From: Arabidopsis thaliana
Lineage: Eukaryota; Streptophyta; Magnoliopsida; Brassicales; Brassicaceae
Assembly (NCBI RefSeq): GCF_000001735.4
Contig: NC_003075.7
Location: forward strand, 13,889,001 to 13,953,000
DNA length: 64,000 bases
Reading direction: 5' to 3'
The position numbers and the translations under genes are program-made. Below the pieces are notes generated by a model, which was not told the DNA's origin, did not search any database, and saw only the letters and a list, made by a program, of their open reading frames with translations. This document shows positions 35,648 to 46,835 of the stretch, one piece after another (the first letter of the stretch is position 1; each line of letters starts with the position of its first letter).

Positions 35648-36455
35648 CTTTGTTCCTCGGTGCCGGAGATTACTCACTCCTCAGAATGTTGTATCGGAGG
35701 AAATAATGAACCCAAAAGATTAAAATAGAAAAATAAAATATTTATTTTTGGTCAAAAATTTATCTCTTTGTATAAATTATTTTAGTTACGAAACTTCGTT
35801 GCCCAAAATATAAAATTAAAAAAAAATACGAAACTACCTTCTTTATTTATTTTTATTCAACAAATAAAATTAATTTAATTAAGGATAGAAAATGAATCGA
35901 AGTAGTGTACTAGTGGTATAGTTAAAGAAAAACGTTTTATGTACCAGCTTTTATCACAACAGCTTTACATTGTAACCATGTTTGAATAAATCAACGAAGA
36001 AAGTCGTTAAAAAAAAAAAACGTTTTCTGTCAACAAATATAATTAATTAGGACGGTTCTAAAAAATTAAATAGAATTTAATTACTTCCCAAATTTGTAGT
36101 TTTTTTTTTGATTCCCTTGAAATTAATAATCTTTTTTTTTCCCACAATTTTATTAGGAATTTTACAACGGTTGTTATTTCCCGGCAAAAATATTAACGAC
36201 CATAAGAGTTAATGGAAGAAGCATTGCTAAAAATAGAGGGAGGATCGTCCCACACCAGTCAAACCTATATGTCTTCTCCGTCGTCCACTAAAATCTTATT
36301 TACCCCTCAAAAAGACATTCCTCCACTACAAAAACTTGAGAGCAAAACAAAACAGGTTATTTGTTTGACAAGAAAACACAAAACATTCATTCTTTCGTTT
36401 ATATTTGAATATCTTTCCTTCTAGGGAATGCTAATCAAGGATTTGTTCGGCAGAA
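35648..36455. other. Divergent AT-rich promoter interval
   Basis: Between YLMG1-2 (minus) and the AAA ATPase (plus). Rich in poly(A)/poly(T) runs. A short frame at 36212-36424 is probably leader of the ATPase gene. No other feature recognised. Confidence 0.5.
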
Positions 36456-39400
36456 ATGGAGCAGAAGAGCGTGTTGTTTTCCGCGTTAGGGGTTGGTGTT
36501 GGGTTAGGGATTGGTCTAGCGTCGGGTCAGAGTTTGGGTAAATGGGCAAACGGGTCTATTTCTGCGGAGGATGGACTAACCGGAGAAAAGATTGAGCAAG
36601 AGTTGGTTAGGCAGATCGTTGATGGCAGAGAGAGTAGTGTCACTTTCGACGAGTTTCCTTATTACCTAAGGTACATTGCTCGACATATCTTTCTTGCATT
36701 TTATTACTAAAAGATTGATAACGTTGCCTAAATGGGACAGTGTTGTGTTATATACTAATGTTTCTTTTCCATGTTGCAGTGAGAAAACTCGGCTTTTATT
36801 GACAAGTGCAGCTTATGTTCACCTAAAGCAATCTGATATCTCGAAGCACACGCGTAATCTTGCACCTGGAAGTAAGGCCATTCTTCTGTCTGGACCTGCT
36901 GGTAAAAATCTCCTACCCTTTTGTCTTCCAACCTCAATCTTTTTCTAATTCAGACTTTGGTGTAATTTTGTTGCCTCTTTTACTCTGCAGAATTCTATCA
37001 GCAAATGCTTGCAAAAGCATTGGCTCATTACTTTGAATCGAAATTACTGTTACTAGATATAACCGACTTCTCTATCAAGGTGATTCATTGCATACAAATT
37101 TAGTATCTTTGTTTGCTAAAGAACAGCTTGTAATGTTCCTCTTTCATATTAATTGTTACAGATACAGAGCAAGTATGGATGCGTCAAGAAAGAACCTGTA
37201 AGTTACTTGTGATCTTATGTTGTGTAGCTTAATTTTGTGTGTTGACCATGATTATGTTTTCTTTCATCTCTAATGTTTTGATAGTCTCACAAGAGGTCTA
37301 TTTCTGAGTTGACAATGGACAAAATGTCTAATTTGATGGGTTCTATCTCTGTGCTCTCCCAAAAGGAAGCTACAAGAGGTACAATATCAAAACACTGGTC
37401 TTTGTTTATGTATTGCCCTCAAAAGATCTCAAGTGTTCGCGTTCTTGTAAAATTTAGGGACCTTGCGTAGGCACACAAGTGGCAACGATCTTCATTCAAG
37501 GTACATTGTGTTGGTTTTGATATCTTGTTTGTTTTGTCATCTGGAATATAGCTTTATATGTTTTATGCTAGCTCACTAATTGCTCTCACGTAATACGTCA
37601 GGGGCTTTGACGTTACAAGTCAGCCTCCACGACTCAAGCGGAATGCTTCTGCTGCTTCTGATATGAGTAGCATATCATCCCGTTCTGCAACTTCTGTTTC
37701 AGGTGTGTGAAAGCATTGAAATGAATAATTTTCTTACGTTTAACAAGGTCTAGATCCTCTTTAAGTCTTATTCTAGTTTAGATTTCTAAACCCTTTTTGT
37801 TCATTTGTGGCTGTTTATATCTTTCTAGCTTCAAGCAAACGCAGTGCTAACTTGTGCTTTGATGAGAGACTTTTCCTTCAGTCACTTTACAAGGTAACAC
37901 TTAAAATGAAATCAGCAGGGAAAGATTCTATTCTCGTGCAATTCTTAAACTGAACGGTTGTTACCTTTACAGGTCTTGGTTTCGATTTCAGAAACCAATC
38001 CTATAATAATATACCTGAGGGATGTTGAGAAGCTTTGTCAGTCAGAAAGGTTCTACAAGTTGTTCCAGAGGCTCTTGACGAAGCTTTCTGGCCCTGTTTT
38101 GGTTCTCGGCTCAAGACTATTGGAACCCGAAGATGACTGTCAAGAAGTAGGAGAGGGCATTTCTGCTTTGTTTCCTTACAACATCGAGATCAGACCGCCA
38201 GAGGATGAAAATCAACTCATGAGCTGGAAAACGAGATTTGAAGATGACATGAAAGTGATACAGTTTCAAGACAACAAGAACCACATAGCCGAGGTTCTAG
38301 CGGCTAATGATCTTGAGTGTGATGACTTAGGTTCCATATGCCATGCAGATACAATGTTCCTAAGCAGTCACATTGAGGAAATTGTTGTTTCTGCAATCTC
38401 CTACCATCTGATGAACAACAAAGAACCCGAATACAAAAACGGGAGGCTTGTAATATCTTCTAATAGGTACTAAGAACCACAGTTATCTCTTCAACAAAAC
38501 TAAGTAATTATTATTTTCTTATAGCTAACTAAATAAATGGTTCTGCAACAGCTTGTCCCATGGACTGAATATATTACAGGAAGGTCAAGGATGCTTTGAG
38601 GACTCCTTGAAGCTGGACACAAACATCGACTCCAAGGTATAATACAGTTTTGACCATGTACTTTAAAATTTTAAAGTGAGTAAAATGTGAATGGCTCTGG
38701 TGCAGGTAGAAGAAGGTGAAGGGATAACAAAGAGCGAGTCAAAATCTGAGACAACTGTTCCGGAAAACAAAAATGAATCGGATACATCAATCCCGGCAGC
38801 AAAAAATGAATGCCCCCTGCCTCCGAAAGCACCTGTACATGTAAACTAATACATATGATTCAGCATTGATACCTTGATGTGTTTGCCTGAACATAGGTTT
38901 GATTTTCCTTATCCTGTCAATGTAGGAGGTGGCTCCTGATAATGAATTCGAGAAGCGCATAAGACCAGAGGTTATCCCAGCAAATGAGATTGGTGTGACT
39001 TTTGCTGATATAGGTTCACTGGATGAAACCAAAGAATCACTTCAAGAGCTTGTCATGCTTCCTCTTCGTAGGCCTGACCTGTTCAAAGGTGGTCTTCTAA
39101 AGCCCTGCAGAGGAATCCTCCTCTTTGGACCACCTGGTACTGGAAAAACTATGATGGCAAAAGCCATTGCGAACGAAGCTGGGGCTAGTTTCATAAATGT
39201 GTCGATGTCCACAATCACTTCAAAATGGTTTGGAGAAGATGAGAAGAACGTGAGAGCTTTGTTCACCCTCGCGGCCAAAGTGTCTCCAACTATTATATTT
39301 GTGGATGAAGTGGATAGTATGCTGGGACAGAGGACAAGAGTTGGCGAGCATGAAGCTATGAGGAAGATCAAAAATGAGTTCATGACACACTGGGATGGGC

Positions 39401-40280
39401 TTATGTCAAATGCGGGTGACCGTATTCTCGTTCTTGCAGCAACAAACAGACCATTTGATCTCGATGAAGCTATCATCAGGAGGTTTGAGCGAAGGTAAGC
39501 AGGCCCGGTACGCCTTTTCACTTGAAACCCTGAACTTGAGCTGTACTAACTCCAGCTTCTGCTTTTGTTTTGTTGGGAGACAGAATCATGGTGGGTCTTC
39601 CATCGGTCGAGAGCAGAGAGAAGATCTTGAGAACCTTATTGTCAAAAGAGAAAACAGAGAATCTTGATTTCCAAGAGCTTGCGCAGATGACAGATGGCTA
39701 TAGTGGAAGTGATCTCAAGGTTTGTCACAGTTCCCATCTCGCTTTACAAACATCTGAATCTTCTCTTTATGAACTAATTATTGTGAATGTTATACAAACA
39801 GAACTTTTGCACAACAGCAGCATATCGACCAGTGAGGGAGCTGATAAAGCAAGAGTGCTTGAAAGACCAGGTAAGAACTCCTAAAACTCGTCCTTCCTTT
39901 ATTTCTCTACTTTCTAGCGCTAGAATGAGTATTTTAATGGTGGTTTCTCATAAAATCCAGGAGAGGAGGAAGAGAGAGGAAGCAGAGAAGAATAGTGAAG
40001 AAGGATCTGAAGCAAAAGAAGAAGTATCTGAAGAGAGAGGCATAACGTTGAGACCTTTGAGCATGGAAGACATGAAAGTAGCTAAAAGCCAGGTAAAGTT
40101 AAAAAAAGATTAGTTGCGGTGTTGATGATGATCATGCGCAAAACACTAACTGTTTCGCGTTTACAGGTTGCTGCTAGTTTTGCAGCAGAAGGAGCAGGAA
40201 TGAACGAACTCAAGCAGTGGAATGATTTGTATGGAGAAGGAGGCTCCAGGAAAAAGGAACAGCTCTCTTACTTCCTTTAA
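36456..40280 (+). CDS. AAA ATPase with a degenerate first and intact second ATPase module (AT4G28000 type)
   Basis: A multi-exon gene of roughly 830 residues, starting [20 protein letters not shown], a Gly-rich hydrophobic segment that could be a membrane anchor or organelle signal. A first AAA-like module is degenerate: [15 protein letters not shown] in place of Walker A and [17 protein letters not shown] in place of Walker B. The second is complete: Walker [20 protein letters not shown], pore residues [15 protein letters not shown], Walker [19 protein letters not shown], sensor [19 protein letters not shown] with arginine fingers RRFERR, then [15 protein letters not shown]. The C-terminus ends KEQLSYFL. 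The module is closest to the Msp1/ATAD1/spastin meiotic clade; the whole protein resembles AT5G52882 and DAA1 (AT1G64110). The substrate is unknown. Confidence 0.93.
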
Positions 40281-40654
40281 TAATCCATCCCACTCCTATC
40301 AACATCTTCTACAATGACATATTCTCAAAAGTGTTTATAAGTTCTGTTATTTCATTAATTAGTAATTTAGTATTATCATATTAAACATTTGATTTCAGAG
40401 ATTTTGTAAATAAAAACATGTACAGTTAATCTATATCTTGTATCTTATTATATAAAGATTAACGGTTTATGTATTGCTTAGAGATGTACTGATCATAACT
40501 TTTATACTAATTCTAGTTGCAACACAATATTCAATGATGTGGCATGCGTAGCTTACGAAATTATTATTAGAATCCACACAGAACACAAGAAAGCAGCTAG
40601 CAAGTGTAAAGACTGAGACTTTACCAGCACATACAACGCCACACTTGAATCTAA

Positions 40655-41191
40655 TCACTCTTTCAACTGCGGATCGCTAGAGCTAGTAGCTGTAATCTCT
40701 GTTTTGGATTCTGAATTTACAGCTTGGAGGGTTCTGTAGAACTCCTCAGGAAGAGGCCCGGGACGGTGATGCGGAACATGTTTAGGTATCGGTGCAAGGA
40801 TCAAATTCTGCATATGCAAACATTGCAATATTGCATCTTTAACAACAAGTAAGATCAAGAATATGGATCACAAAACAGAACAGAACAGGGTGTAACGAAC
40901 CGATCATTTTGCCAACGAGAGTGAGCTCATCGCTAGCTTCCTCGATGAGCTCCTCGACTTTACCACAAGCAAGTCGCTTCTCAATCACTCCCCAGTCTTC
41001 TTCTTCCGGACACACCTTGAGACGGTGGCGCATGAAGCTCCCCACTGCTTTCCGCTAGTCTTCATATTCAGGAACCACCAGGATTTTCCTTTAGCGTTTT
41101 GCTATCGAGGTCTATCAGCACTGACCTCAACGATCCCAGTCGTCTGCTTCACCTTCGCCAATAATGGCCGACCGATCACACGCTGGAACAT
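40655..41191 (-). pseudogene. Decayed NDUFA5-type (complex I B13) gene copy
   Basis: On the minus strand an ATG at 41191 opens MFQRVIGRPLLAKVKQTTGI, the typical start of the plant NDUFA5 subunit of complex I, but the frame stops soon after (DRPR, TAG). The family sequence continues in other frames: LIDLDSKTLKEN, then VVPEYED, an in-frame TAG, and RKAVGSF, before an open stretch RHRLKVCPEEEDWGVIEKRL, VEELIEEASDELTLVGKMI. A gap of about 20 residues (the WDPWGVP region) follows, then APIPKHVPHHRPGPLPEEFY and the tail SSSDPQLKE to TGA at 40655. At least two frameshifts, two stops and a deletion make an intact subunit impossible. The functional copy should be AT5G52840. The locus may carry the number AT4G28005; a short product of the open 3' part cannot be excluded. 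Confidence 0.85.
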
Positions 41192-41378
41192 CTCCGGCCC
41201 GCCGCTAGATACGCTTCTCTCCGGCGAAATCAAATTATGCCTTTTCAGATTAATGCGTTGTCTATTTTGGCCCATTCAATATGGGCCTAAATATATTAAC
41301 GGGCTTTACTTTGGATAACCCACCCCTAAGCAGAGCAAAGAGTCTAATCGGAAAACCTAAATTCTGAAAATCTCCGAT
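41192..41378. promoter_or_regulatory. Divergent promoter with site II elements (NDUFA5 relic / RPF5)
   Basis: A 187-base interval between the relic start and the RPF5 start. It contains GGCCCA at 41269-41274 and TGGGCC at 41282-41287, an inverted pair of site II (TGGGCY) elements that are common in plant genes for mitochondrial proteins. Both flanking genes are of the mitochondrial type. Confidence 0.6.
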
Positions 41379-43493
41379 ATGAGATTTTGGACATCGGCGG
41401 CCGCCGCTGAGATTCTCCGACGTGATGAGCACGTAGTGAGAAAGCTCTTGAACCCTCGTGTGTACTCCAAACTCGTTAATGCATTCTCTGAAACTGAAAC
41501 CAAATTGAGATCGCTATGTGAGGATTCAAATCCTCAGCTCAAGAATGCGGTTTCAGTTTTCCAACAAGCAGTCGACTCCGGTAGCTCTCTTGCTTTCGCC
41601 GGAAATAATCTCATGGCAAAGCTGGTACGCTCTAGAAACCACGAACTAGCATTTTCATTTTACCGCAAGATGCTTGAGACTGATACTTTCATCAATTTCG
41701 TGTCGCTGAGTGGGTTGCTTGAATGTTATGTGCAAATGCGTAAGACCGGGTTTGCGTTCGGGGTTCTCGCGTTGATGTTGAAGCGTGGGTTTGCTTTCAA
41801 TGTGTACAATCACAATATCCTCTTAAAGGGTTTATGTAGGAATCTGGAATGTGGTAAAGCTGTTAGTTTACTGAGAGAAATGAGACGAAATTCTTTGATG
41901 CCTGATGTTTTTAGCTACAACACGGTTATTAGAGGCTTCTGCGAGGGAAAAGAGTTAGAGAAAGCATTGGAATTAGCTAATGAAATGAAAGGTAGTGGCT
42001 GTTCCTGGAGTTTGGTGACTTGGGGGATTCTGATAGATGCCTTTTGCAAGGCTGGTAAGATGGATGAGGCGATGGGCTTTCTTAAAGAAATGAAATTTAT
42101 GGGTTTAGAGGCAGATCTTGTTGTGTATACTTCTCTGATTCGAGGGTTTTGTGATTGTGGTGAGTTAGATAGAGGGAAGGCGCTCTTTGATGAGGTTCTG
42201 GAAAGAGGAGATTCTCCCTGTGCGATTACATATAACACTCTAATTCGAGGTTTTTGCAAGTTAGGACAGTTGAAAGAAGCCTCAGAGATATTTGAGTTTA
42301 TGATAGAGCGTGGAGTTCGTCCAAATGTTTACACGTACACGGGTCTAATCGATGGCCTTTGCGGAGTAGGTAAGACTAAGGAAGCCCTGCAACTTTTGAA
42401 TCTGATGATAGAGAAGGATGAAGAACCGAATGCTGTGACTTATAACATTATTATTAACAAGCTGTGCAAGGATGGCCTTGTGGCGGATGCTGTAGAAATT
42501 GTTGAGTTAATGAAGAAGAGGCGTACAAGACCTGATAACATAACATACAATATTTTACTGGGAGGACTCTGTGCCAAAGGTGACCTAGACGAAGCAAGTA
42601 AGCTTCTCTATTTGATGCTGAAAGATAGTAGTTATACGGATCCAGATGTTATATCATATAATGCGTTAATCCACGGGCTGTGCAAGGAAAACCGTCTTCA
42701 TCAAGCTTTAGATATTTATGATTTGCTGGTTGAGAAATTGGGTGCTGGAGATAGAGTAACCACTAATATATTGCTTAATAGCACTCTCAAGGCTGGAGAT
42801 GTAAATAAGGCAATGGAACTTTGGAAACAAATATCTGATTCCAAAATTGTTCGAAATTCAGATACCTATACCGCTATGATTGATGGGTTTTGCAAAACTG
42901 GCATGCTTAATGTTGCTAAAGGATTGCTTTGCAAAATGAGAGTGTCTGAGCTACAGCCTAGTGTTTTTGACTACAACTGTCTATTGTCATCTTTATGCAA
43001 AGAGGGAAGCTTGGACCAGGCATGGAGATTATTTGAGGAAATGCAGCGTGATAACAATTTTCCCGACGTTGTTTCTTTCAATATTATGATTGATGGAAGT
43101 CTTAAAGCAGGGGATATTAAGTCTGCAGAGTCACTTCTTGTTGGGATGTCTCGTGCTGGTCTTTCCCCTGATTTATTTACTTATTCGAAGTTGATAAATA
43201 GGTTCCTGAAACTTGGATATTTAGACGAGGCTATCAGTTTCTTTGACAAAATGGTTGATAGCGGCTTTGAACCGGATGCTCATATTTGTGATTCTGTGTT
43301 GAAGTATTGTATTTCACAGGGAGAAACAGACAAGTTGACTGAACTTGTAAAAAAACTGGTGGATAAAGATATTGTCCTGGACAAAGAACTTACGTGTACG
43401 GTCATGGATTACATGTGTAACAGCTCAGCAAACATGGATCTTGCAAAGCGGTTGCTAAGAGTGACAGATGATAAAGAAGAAAGGGATAAGTAG
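41379..43493 (+). CDS. RPF5: Mitochondrial P-class PPR protein RPF5
   Basis: Intronless, 704 residues. An Arg/Ala-rich N-terminus (MRFWTSAAAAEILRR) suits mitochondrial import. From about residue 90 to 650 it consists of some 15 tandem 35-residue PPR repeats, with the P-class pattern seen in VTWGILIDAFCKAGKMDEAM, ITYNTLIRGFCKLGQLKEAS and VSFNIMIDGSLKAGDIKSAE. There are no E, DYW or SMR domains. P-class PPR proteins bind one RNA strand, one base per repeat, and block or guide nucleases. The gene matches RPF5 (AT4G28010), which is reported to act in 5' processing of mitochondrial nad6, atp9 and 26S rRNA. It belongs to the fast-evolving RFL/RPF group related to restorers of fertility. It is flanked by two relics, the NDUFA5 copy and a broken ATPase 3' end. 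Confidence 0.95.
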   Translation: MRFWTSAAAAEILRRDEHVVRKLLNPRVYSKLVNAFSETETKLRSLCEDSNPQLKNAVSVFQQAVDSGSSLAFAGNNLMAKLVRSRNHELAFSFYRKMLETDTFINFVSLSGLLECYVQMRKTGFAFGVLALMLKRGFAFNVYNHNILLKGLCRNLECGKAVSLLREMRRNSLMPDVFSYNTVIRGFCEGKELEKALELANEMKGSGCSWSLVTWGILIDAFCKAGKMDEAMGFLKEMKFMGLEADLVVYTSLIRGFCDCGELDRGKALFDEVLERGDSPCAITYNTLIRGFCKLGQLKEASEIFEFMIERGVRPNVYTYTGLIDGLCGVGKTKEALQLLNLMIEKDEEPNAVTYNIIINKLCKDGLVADAVEIVELMKKRRTRPDNITYNILLGGLCAKGDLDEASKLLYLMLKDSSYTDPDVISYNALIHGLCKENRLHQALDIYDLLVEKLGAGDRVTTNILLNSTLKAGDVNKAMELWKQISDSKIVRNSDTYTAMIDGFCKTGMLNVAKGLLCKMRVSELQPSVFDYNCLLSSLCKEGSLDQAWRLFEEMQRDNNFPDVVSFNIMIDGSLKAGDIKSAESLLVGMSRAGLSPDLFTYSKLINRFLKLGYLDEAISFFDKMVDSGFEPDAHICDSVLKYCISQGETDKLTELVKKLVDKDIVLDKELTCTVMDYMCNSSANMDLAKRLLRVTDDKEERDK

Positions 43494-43830
43494 GGTGCAT
43501 AGGCATGCTCACTTATGCTAACTTGAAGACTATAAAGTGGGAGAATCATTGTGTATTTTGAATGCTATGTTGGACATGTGACCGAAGTGACAGATGCAAC
43601 AAAGTATGACTGGCAGACGAGAAGGATGGTTGCAAAGAAGTTTTTGACTAGTGTGGTATTTATTCGTGGTGGAGCACCCAAGCTGCAATCTGATGAGCTC
43701 ATTGCAAGGCAGTTGTTGCTTCAATTCGTGATTTAATTATCTATGGCATGAGGGTACGAAGGCAAATAGATTTTTACACATTGGAATGATGGGTAAATGC
43801 AATGAAGAGGATCAGATACAACCATCTAGA
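43494..43830. other. 3' flank of RPF5
   Basis: Probably the RPF5 3' UTR. A plus-strand frame at 43551-43736 (contains YDWQTRRMVAKKFLTSVVF) has fairly protein-like composition, but I recognise no family. Confidence 0.4.
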
Positions 43831-44265
43831 CCTGAATGAATATCTCAATGGTGGTTTTCATTAAATTCAGGGAAGGAGCAAGTGAAGAGGGATTTGAAGC
43901 AAAAGAAGAAGTACCTGAGGAGAGAGTCATAACGTTGAGAGCTTTGAGCATGGAAGACCTGAAAGGAGCGTGTTTGATGATCTTGCAATCATGCACAAAA
44001 TGCTAATTGTTTTGCATTTGCATGTTGCTACTAGTTTTGCAGAAGGAGAAGGGATGAACGAACTCAAGCAGTGGAGATTTGTATGGAGATGAAGGCTCCA
44101 GGATAAATGTACAAGTCTATTACTATAAAATTCATCCACTCCTATTTTCATCGTCTCGTGCTTGTTAACATTAGTTCCGGAGATACTTGTCAATAGGAAC
44201 ATGTACAAATGATTTATCTCTTGTATCTGAAATTCTTATTATAAAACGTTTTAACTGTTTATGTC
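43831..44265 (+). pseudogene. Broken second copy of the AAA ATPase 3' end
   Basis: This stretch matches 39915-40460, the last intron, exons and 3' flank of the AAA ATPase, in the same orientation. Shared runs include CTCAATGGTGG/TTTAATGGTGG in the intron, GAAGCAAAAGAAGAAGTA, GCATAACGTTGAGA/GTCATAACGTTGAGA, TTTGAGCATGGAAGAC, GATGAACGAACTCAAGCAG, AAGGCTCCAGGA and, beyond the stop, ACATGTACA and TATCTTGTATCT/TCTCTTGTATCT. The copy has small deletions, a two-base loss in GTGGA(AT)GATTTGTATGG and early stops, so it codes for nothing. RPF5 stands between the two copies. Confidence 0.85.
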
Positions 44266-44388
44266 TTACCAAGGTCATTGTCATACTTTCACATTATTTA
44301 TTGTAAGAGATGGTGAATGCTCTTGCCAAGGGGAAGCTACTCTATAGAAATTTCATGTCCAGAGGATCCACTAAAAATCTTACAAAGA

Positions 44389-46249
44389 TCAGCTTCCTGC
44401 AACATCTTGCAGGTTTTTGGGAAGAGAAACATCCTGAACGAGAATATTACTTTCATTATCTATCATGTAAGACACGTCTAGTCCCTCCAGAACCAAGTGA
44501 TAAACAATTTCCTCATCCAATGTATCTTGTGGCTTGTTCCGTTGCGACATTGATCGTATGTCCCATGACAGGACCTGCGTGATCAAGCTCCTAAACTCAT
44601 CTGCTGAACTATATAGAGACTTCTTTTCCTGCGCGCATAGCAACTATTATGTTAAAACAGTAAATGGAGAAGAGATGATCAGGTCAGAAGTCACTCACTA
44701 TCAGTTTCCAGCAGCTGGTGATGGATGAAGAGAAGGTATCTGAGAAAGTCACAGAAGCCACAGCCAATGAGCAGTCCTCCTGAAATTCATATTCAATTTG
44801 TTTTAATCTTTACTTGTACCTACTCAGGTAAGGACGCAGTTACTCACAATGATCTTCAAGTCTCAGCAGTATTCAGTTACATAGACGAAAAACTTAGAAA
44901 GATCAATTCACAAGAATGTACATTACCTTTACCCAGTTTGGCACTGAGGCTCCTTGAATACTGTCCGAGTATGGTAAATATGGTTTGATGTCGAGCACCG
45001 GCTGTCCAAAACCGTCAAAACAATCAACGAACTACTCATTACTCAAAAAGCTGACATGAGTAAGGGAAAGGAGAATTACAGTCCCATCCACCAGATCGAC
45101 ACCAGAGAGGAGAACCTTATCCTTTTGGATTTCCTCCACCTAAGGATTAATCACCATTAAGTACTTTTGGTCAAGATATTCAATATGTCTTTATTAACAA
45201 CAGGAGGAACGGATTACGCTCAGAAAACCTTAGCAACGGTGAGGCCAATGGGACAAGGTCGATGAGGGGACCGCGTAGCAAAGACTCCCTTCCGTTCCCC
45301 ATTTAGCCGTGGCACTCTCACCTAAATTCACAACACCCCAAAAACCTCAGACTGAGTAACATCATAACATAGAAACAAACAAAAGAAAAGAAACATACCT
45401 TTGCCTTGAGCTTCGACTGAGATGGTTTTCTCCATAGCTTCTCGATATCAGTATTGAGATGAAACACATAGAGTATCCAGCAATGAGAATACTCTTCAAG
45501 ACCCTCAAGAGACGCAGGAGGAACCAAAGCCGGATCAAAGATCAAACATGCCCTCGCAAGAGAAACAAGCAATGGCTGCCTCGGTGTCCCGTTCCTGCAA
45601 AAACCAAGAAGTAGCACTTAAGAAGCCAATTATTTTAAAACAGTATAAAGCTCCCCTGAAACTGGAAAGCCATGAGGATCATGTTACCTAGTAGAGAAGC
45701 AAGACTGGATAGTGCCAATAGGTCGCATCGGGTATATTGTGCTGTGTAAATCATGTGACTCAGTCTGTGCTAACGCCTCCCGTAAAGCCTACAGCTTTCA
45801 ATTGCATCAAGAGAGTGAACATAAATCCATAGAGATTTCCTCCAATCTTGACAAGTATCAATTTTGATGTGCATTTGAATGATTTGAATCTAAATTCCTA
45901 TATTTCAGAGACTAGTACAAGTTAAAAAAAAACTCACCTGCTGAGCTTTGACTCGACCTTTTCTCTCAGAAGCACTTTTTTCCAAGGTAGATCCCAAAGA
46001 CTTCTCAAATTCCTTGATCCTATTCTCCAAATCTTCTTCTCGTCTTCGCCATCTATACACTTCGCAAGAACATGCTCAATAAAGTGTTAGTTTCTCGAAA
46101 CCAGCTCAATAACAGGTATTGGGAAGAGGAAGTGACAGAGAGGTAGAGAGAAAGAGATTACGCGAGAAGGCAGCGGATACAGATACTACGGCGAGTGTAA
46201 AGGCTAAAGCCGCCGTGGTAGAGCCGTGGGAGCGTCCTGATGTAGCCAT
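44389..46249 (-). CDS. TrmO-type tRNA-Thr m6t6A37 methyltransferase
   Basis: Minus-strand gene of about 390 residues in at least seven exons. Exon 1 is 46162-46249 and exon 2 is 45938-46059, joined in phase 1 at an AAG acceptor. The N-terminus (MATSGRSHGSTTAALAFTLA) is a hydrophobic leader. The TrmO/TsaA core is clear: YPMRPIGTIQSCFSTRNGTP, SLARACLIFDPALVPPASLE, GLEEYSHCWILYVFHLN, VPRLNGERKGVFATRSPHRP with CPIGLTVAKV, and LLSGVDLVDGTPVLDIKPYL. TrmO uses S-adenosylmethionine to methylate t6A at position 37 of tRNA-Thr. The extra C-terminal domain (VLSWDIRSMSQRNKPQDTLD, LVLEGLDVSYMID) is the eukaryotic extension. The stop is at 44389. Start choice: the open frame above 46249 begins only with TTG. 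Two GGCCCA elements lie upstream (46370-46375 and 46408-46413). Confidence 0.92.
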
Positions 46250-46369
46250 AGATGAACTGTTTGCTGCGACGGCGAGTGGAACGTTGCGACGGCGGCGGGA
46301 ATGTATCGGTCCGGGAGTCAAATCGGTTTTTACTTTTAGTTATGGGAGAGACAGTTATAATAACTGTAA

Positions 46370-46413
46370 GGCCCATATAATTATCAAATGCTTAAAAGTC
46401 CAGCAACGGCCCA
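46370..46413 (-). promoter_or_regulatory. Site II elements upstream of the TrmO-type gene
   Basis: GGCCCA at 46370-46375 and 46408-46413, read as TGGGCC on the minus strand, 121-164 bases upstream of the start codon. Site II elements mark growth-related and organelle-related plant genes. Confidence 0.5.
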
Positions 46414-46835
46414 CTGAATTTGTTGGATTTGCCTATATTTTATGTTCTGTAAGTAAATACTAAACTTCTTTCTCAAAAAAAAAAAAAAAACTAAAATTTA
46501 ACGAACTATACACAACTAAATTTATTTTTTTCCATCAAACAATTTCATTTTTTTTGGTGTGAATCCATCAAACAATTTCATTGAATTCAAGGCAGAATTA
46601 ATTGAAAACCTAAACGGAAATATTTTCTTAGAAATTGTTACAAAAGTGTATGTTTGATTCTTATTTAAGTGTAAAACTCTTTAAATTTTGTTCTTTTACA
46701 AATGGCAGGATTTGACATTTTGAAACAAGGGAGGATTTACAAAGTGTATGTGTTTAACAACTTAACTTGCATGAACACAACATTAGATTTGGTCACAGTT
46801 GAGAGTAGAGAAAACCAAATGAAACTTAATTCATT

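Noticed and set aside
35648-35677. YLMG1-2 start at 35677
   Set aside because: The codon is GTG; the ATG at 35647 begins a good transit peptide.
39042-39521. Minus-strand 159-codon frame opposite the AAA domain
   Set aside because: Antisense of the conserved Walker A/B exon.
46106-46321. Longer N-terminus for the TrmO-type gene
   Set aside because: The upstream frame opens only with TTG. The first ATG in frame is at 46249, which fits a spliced exon 1 of 88 bases.
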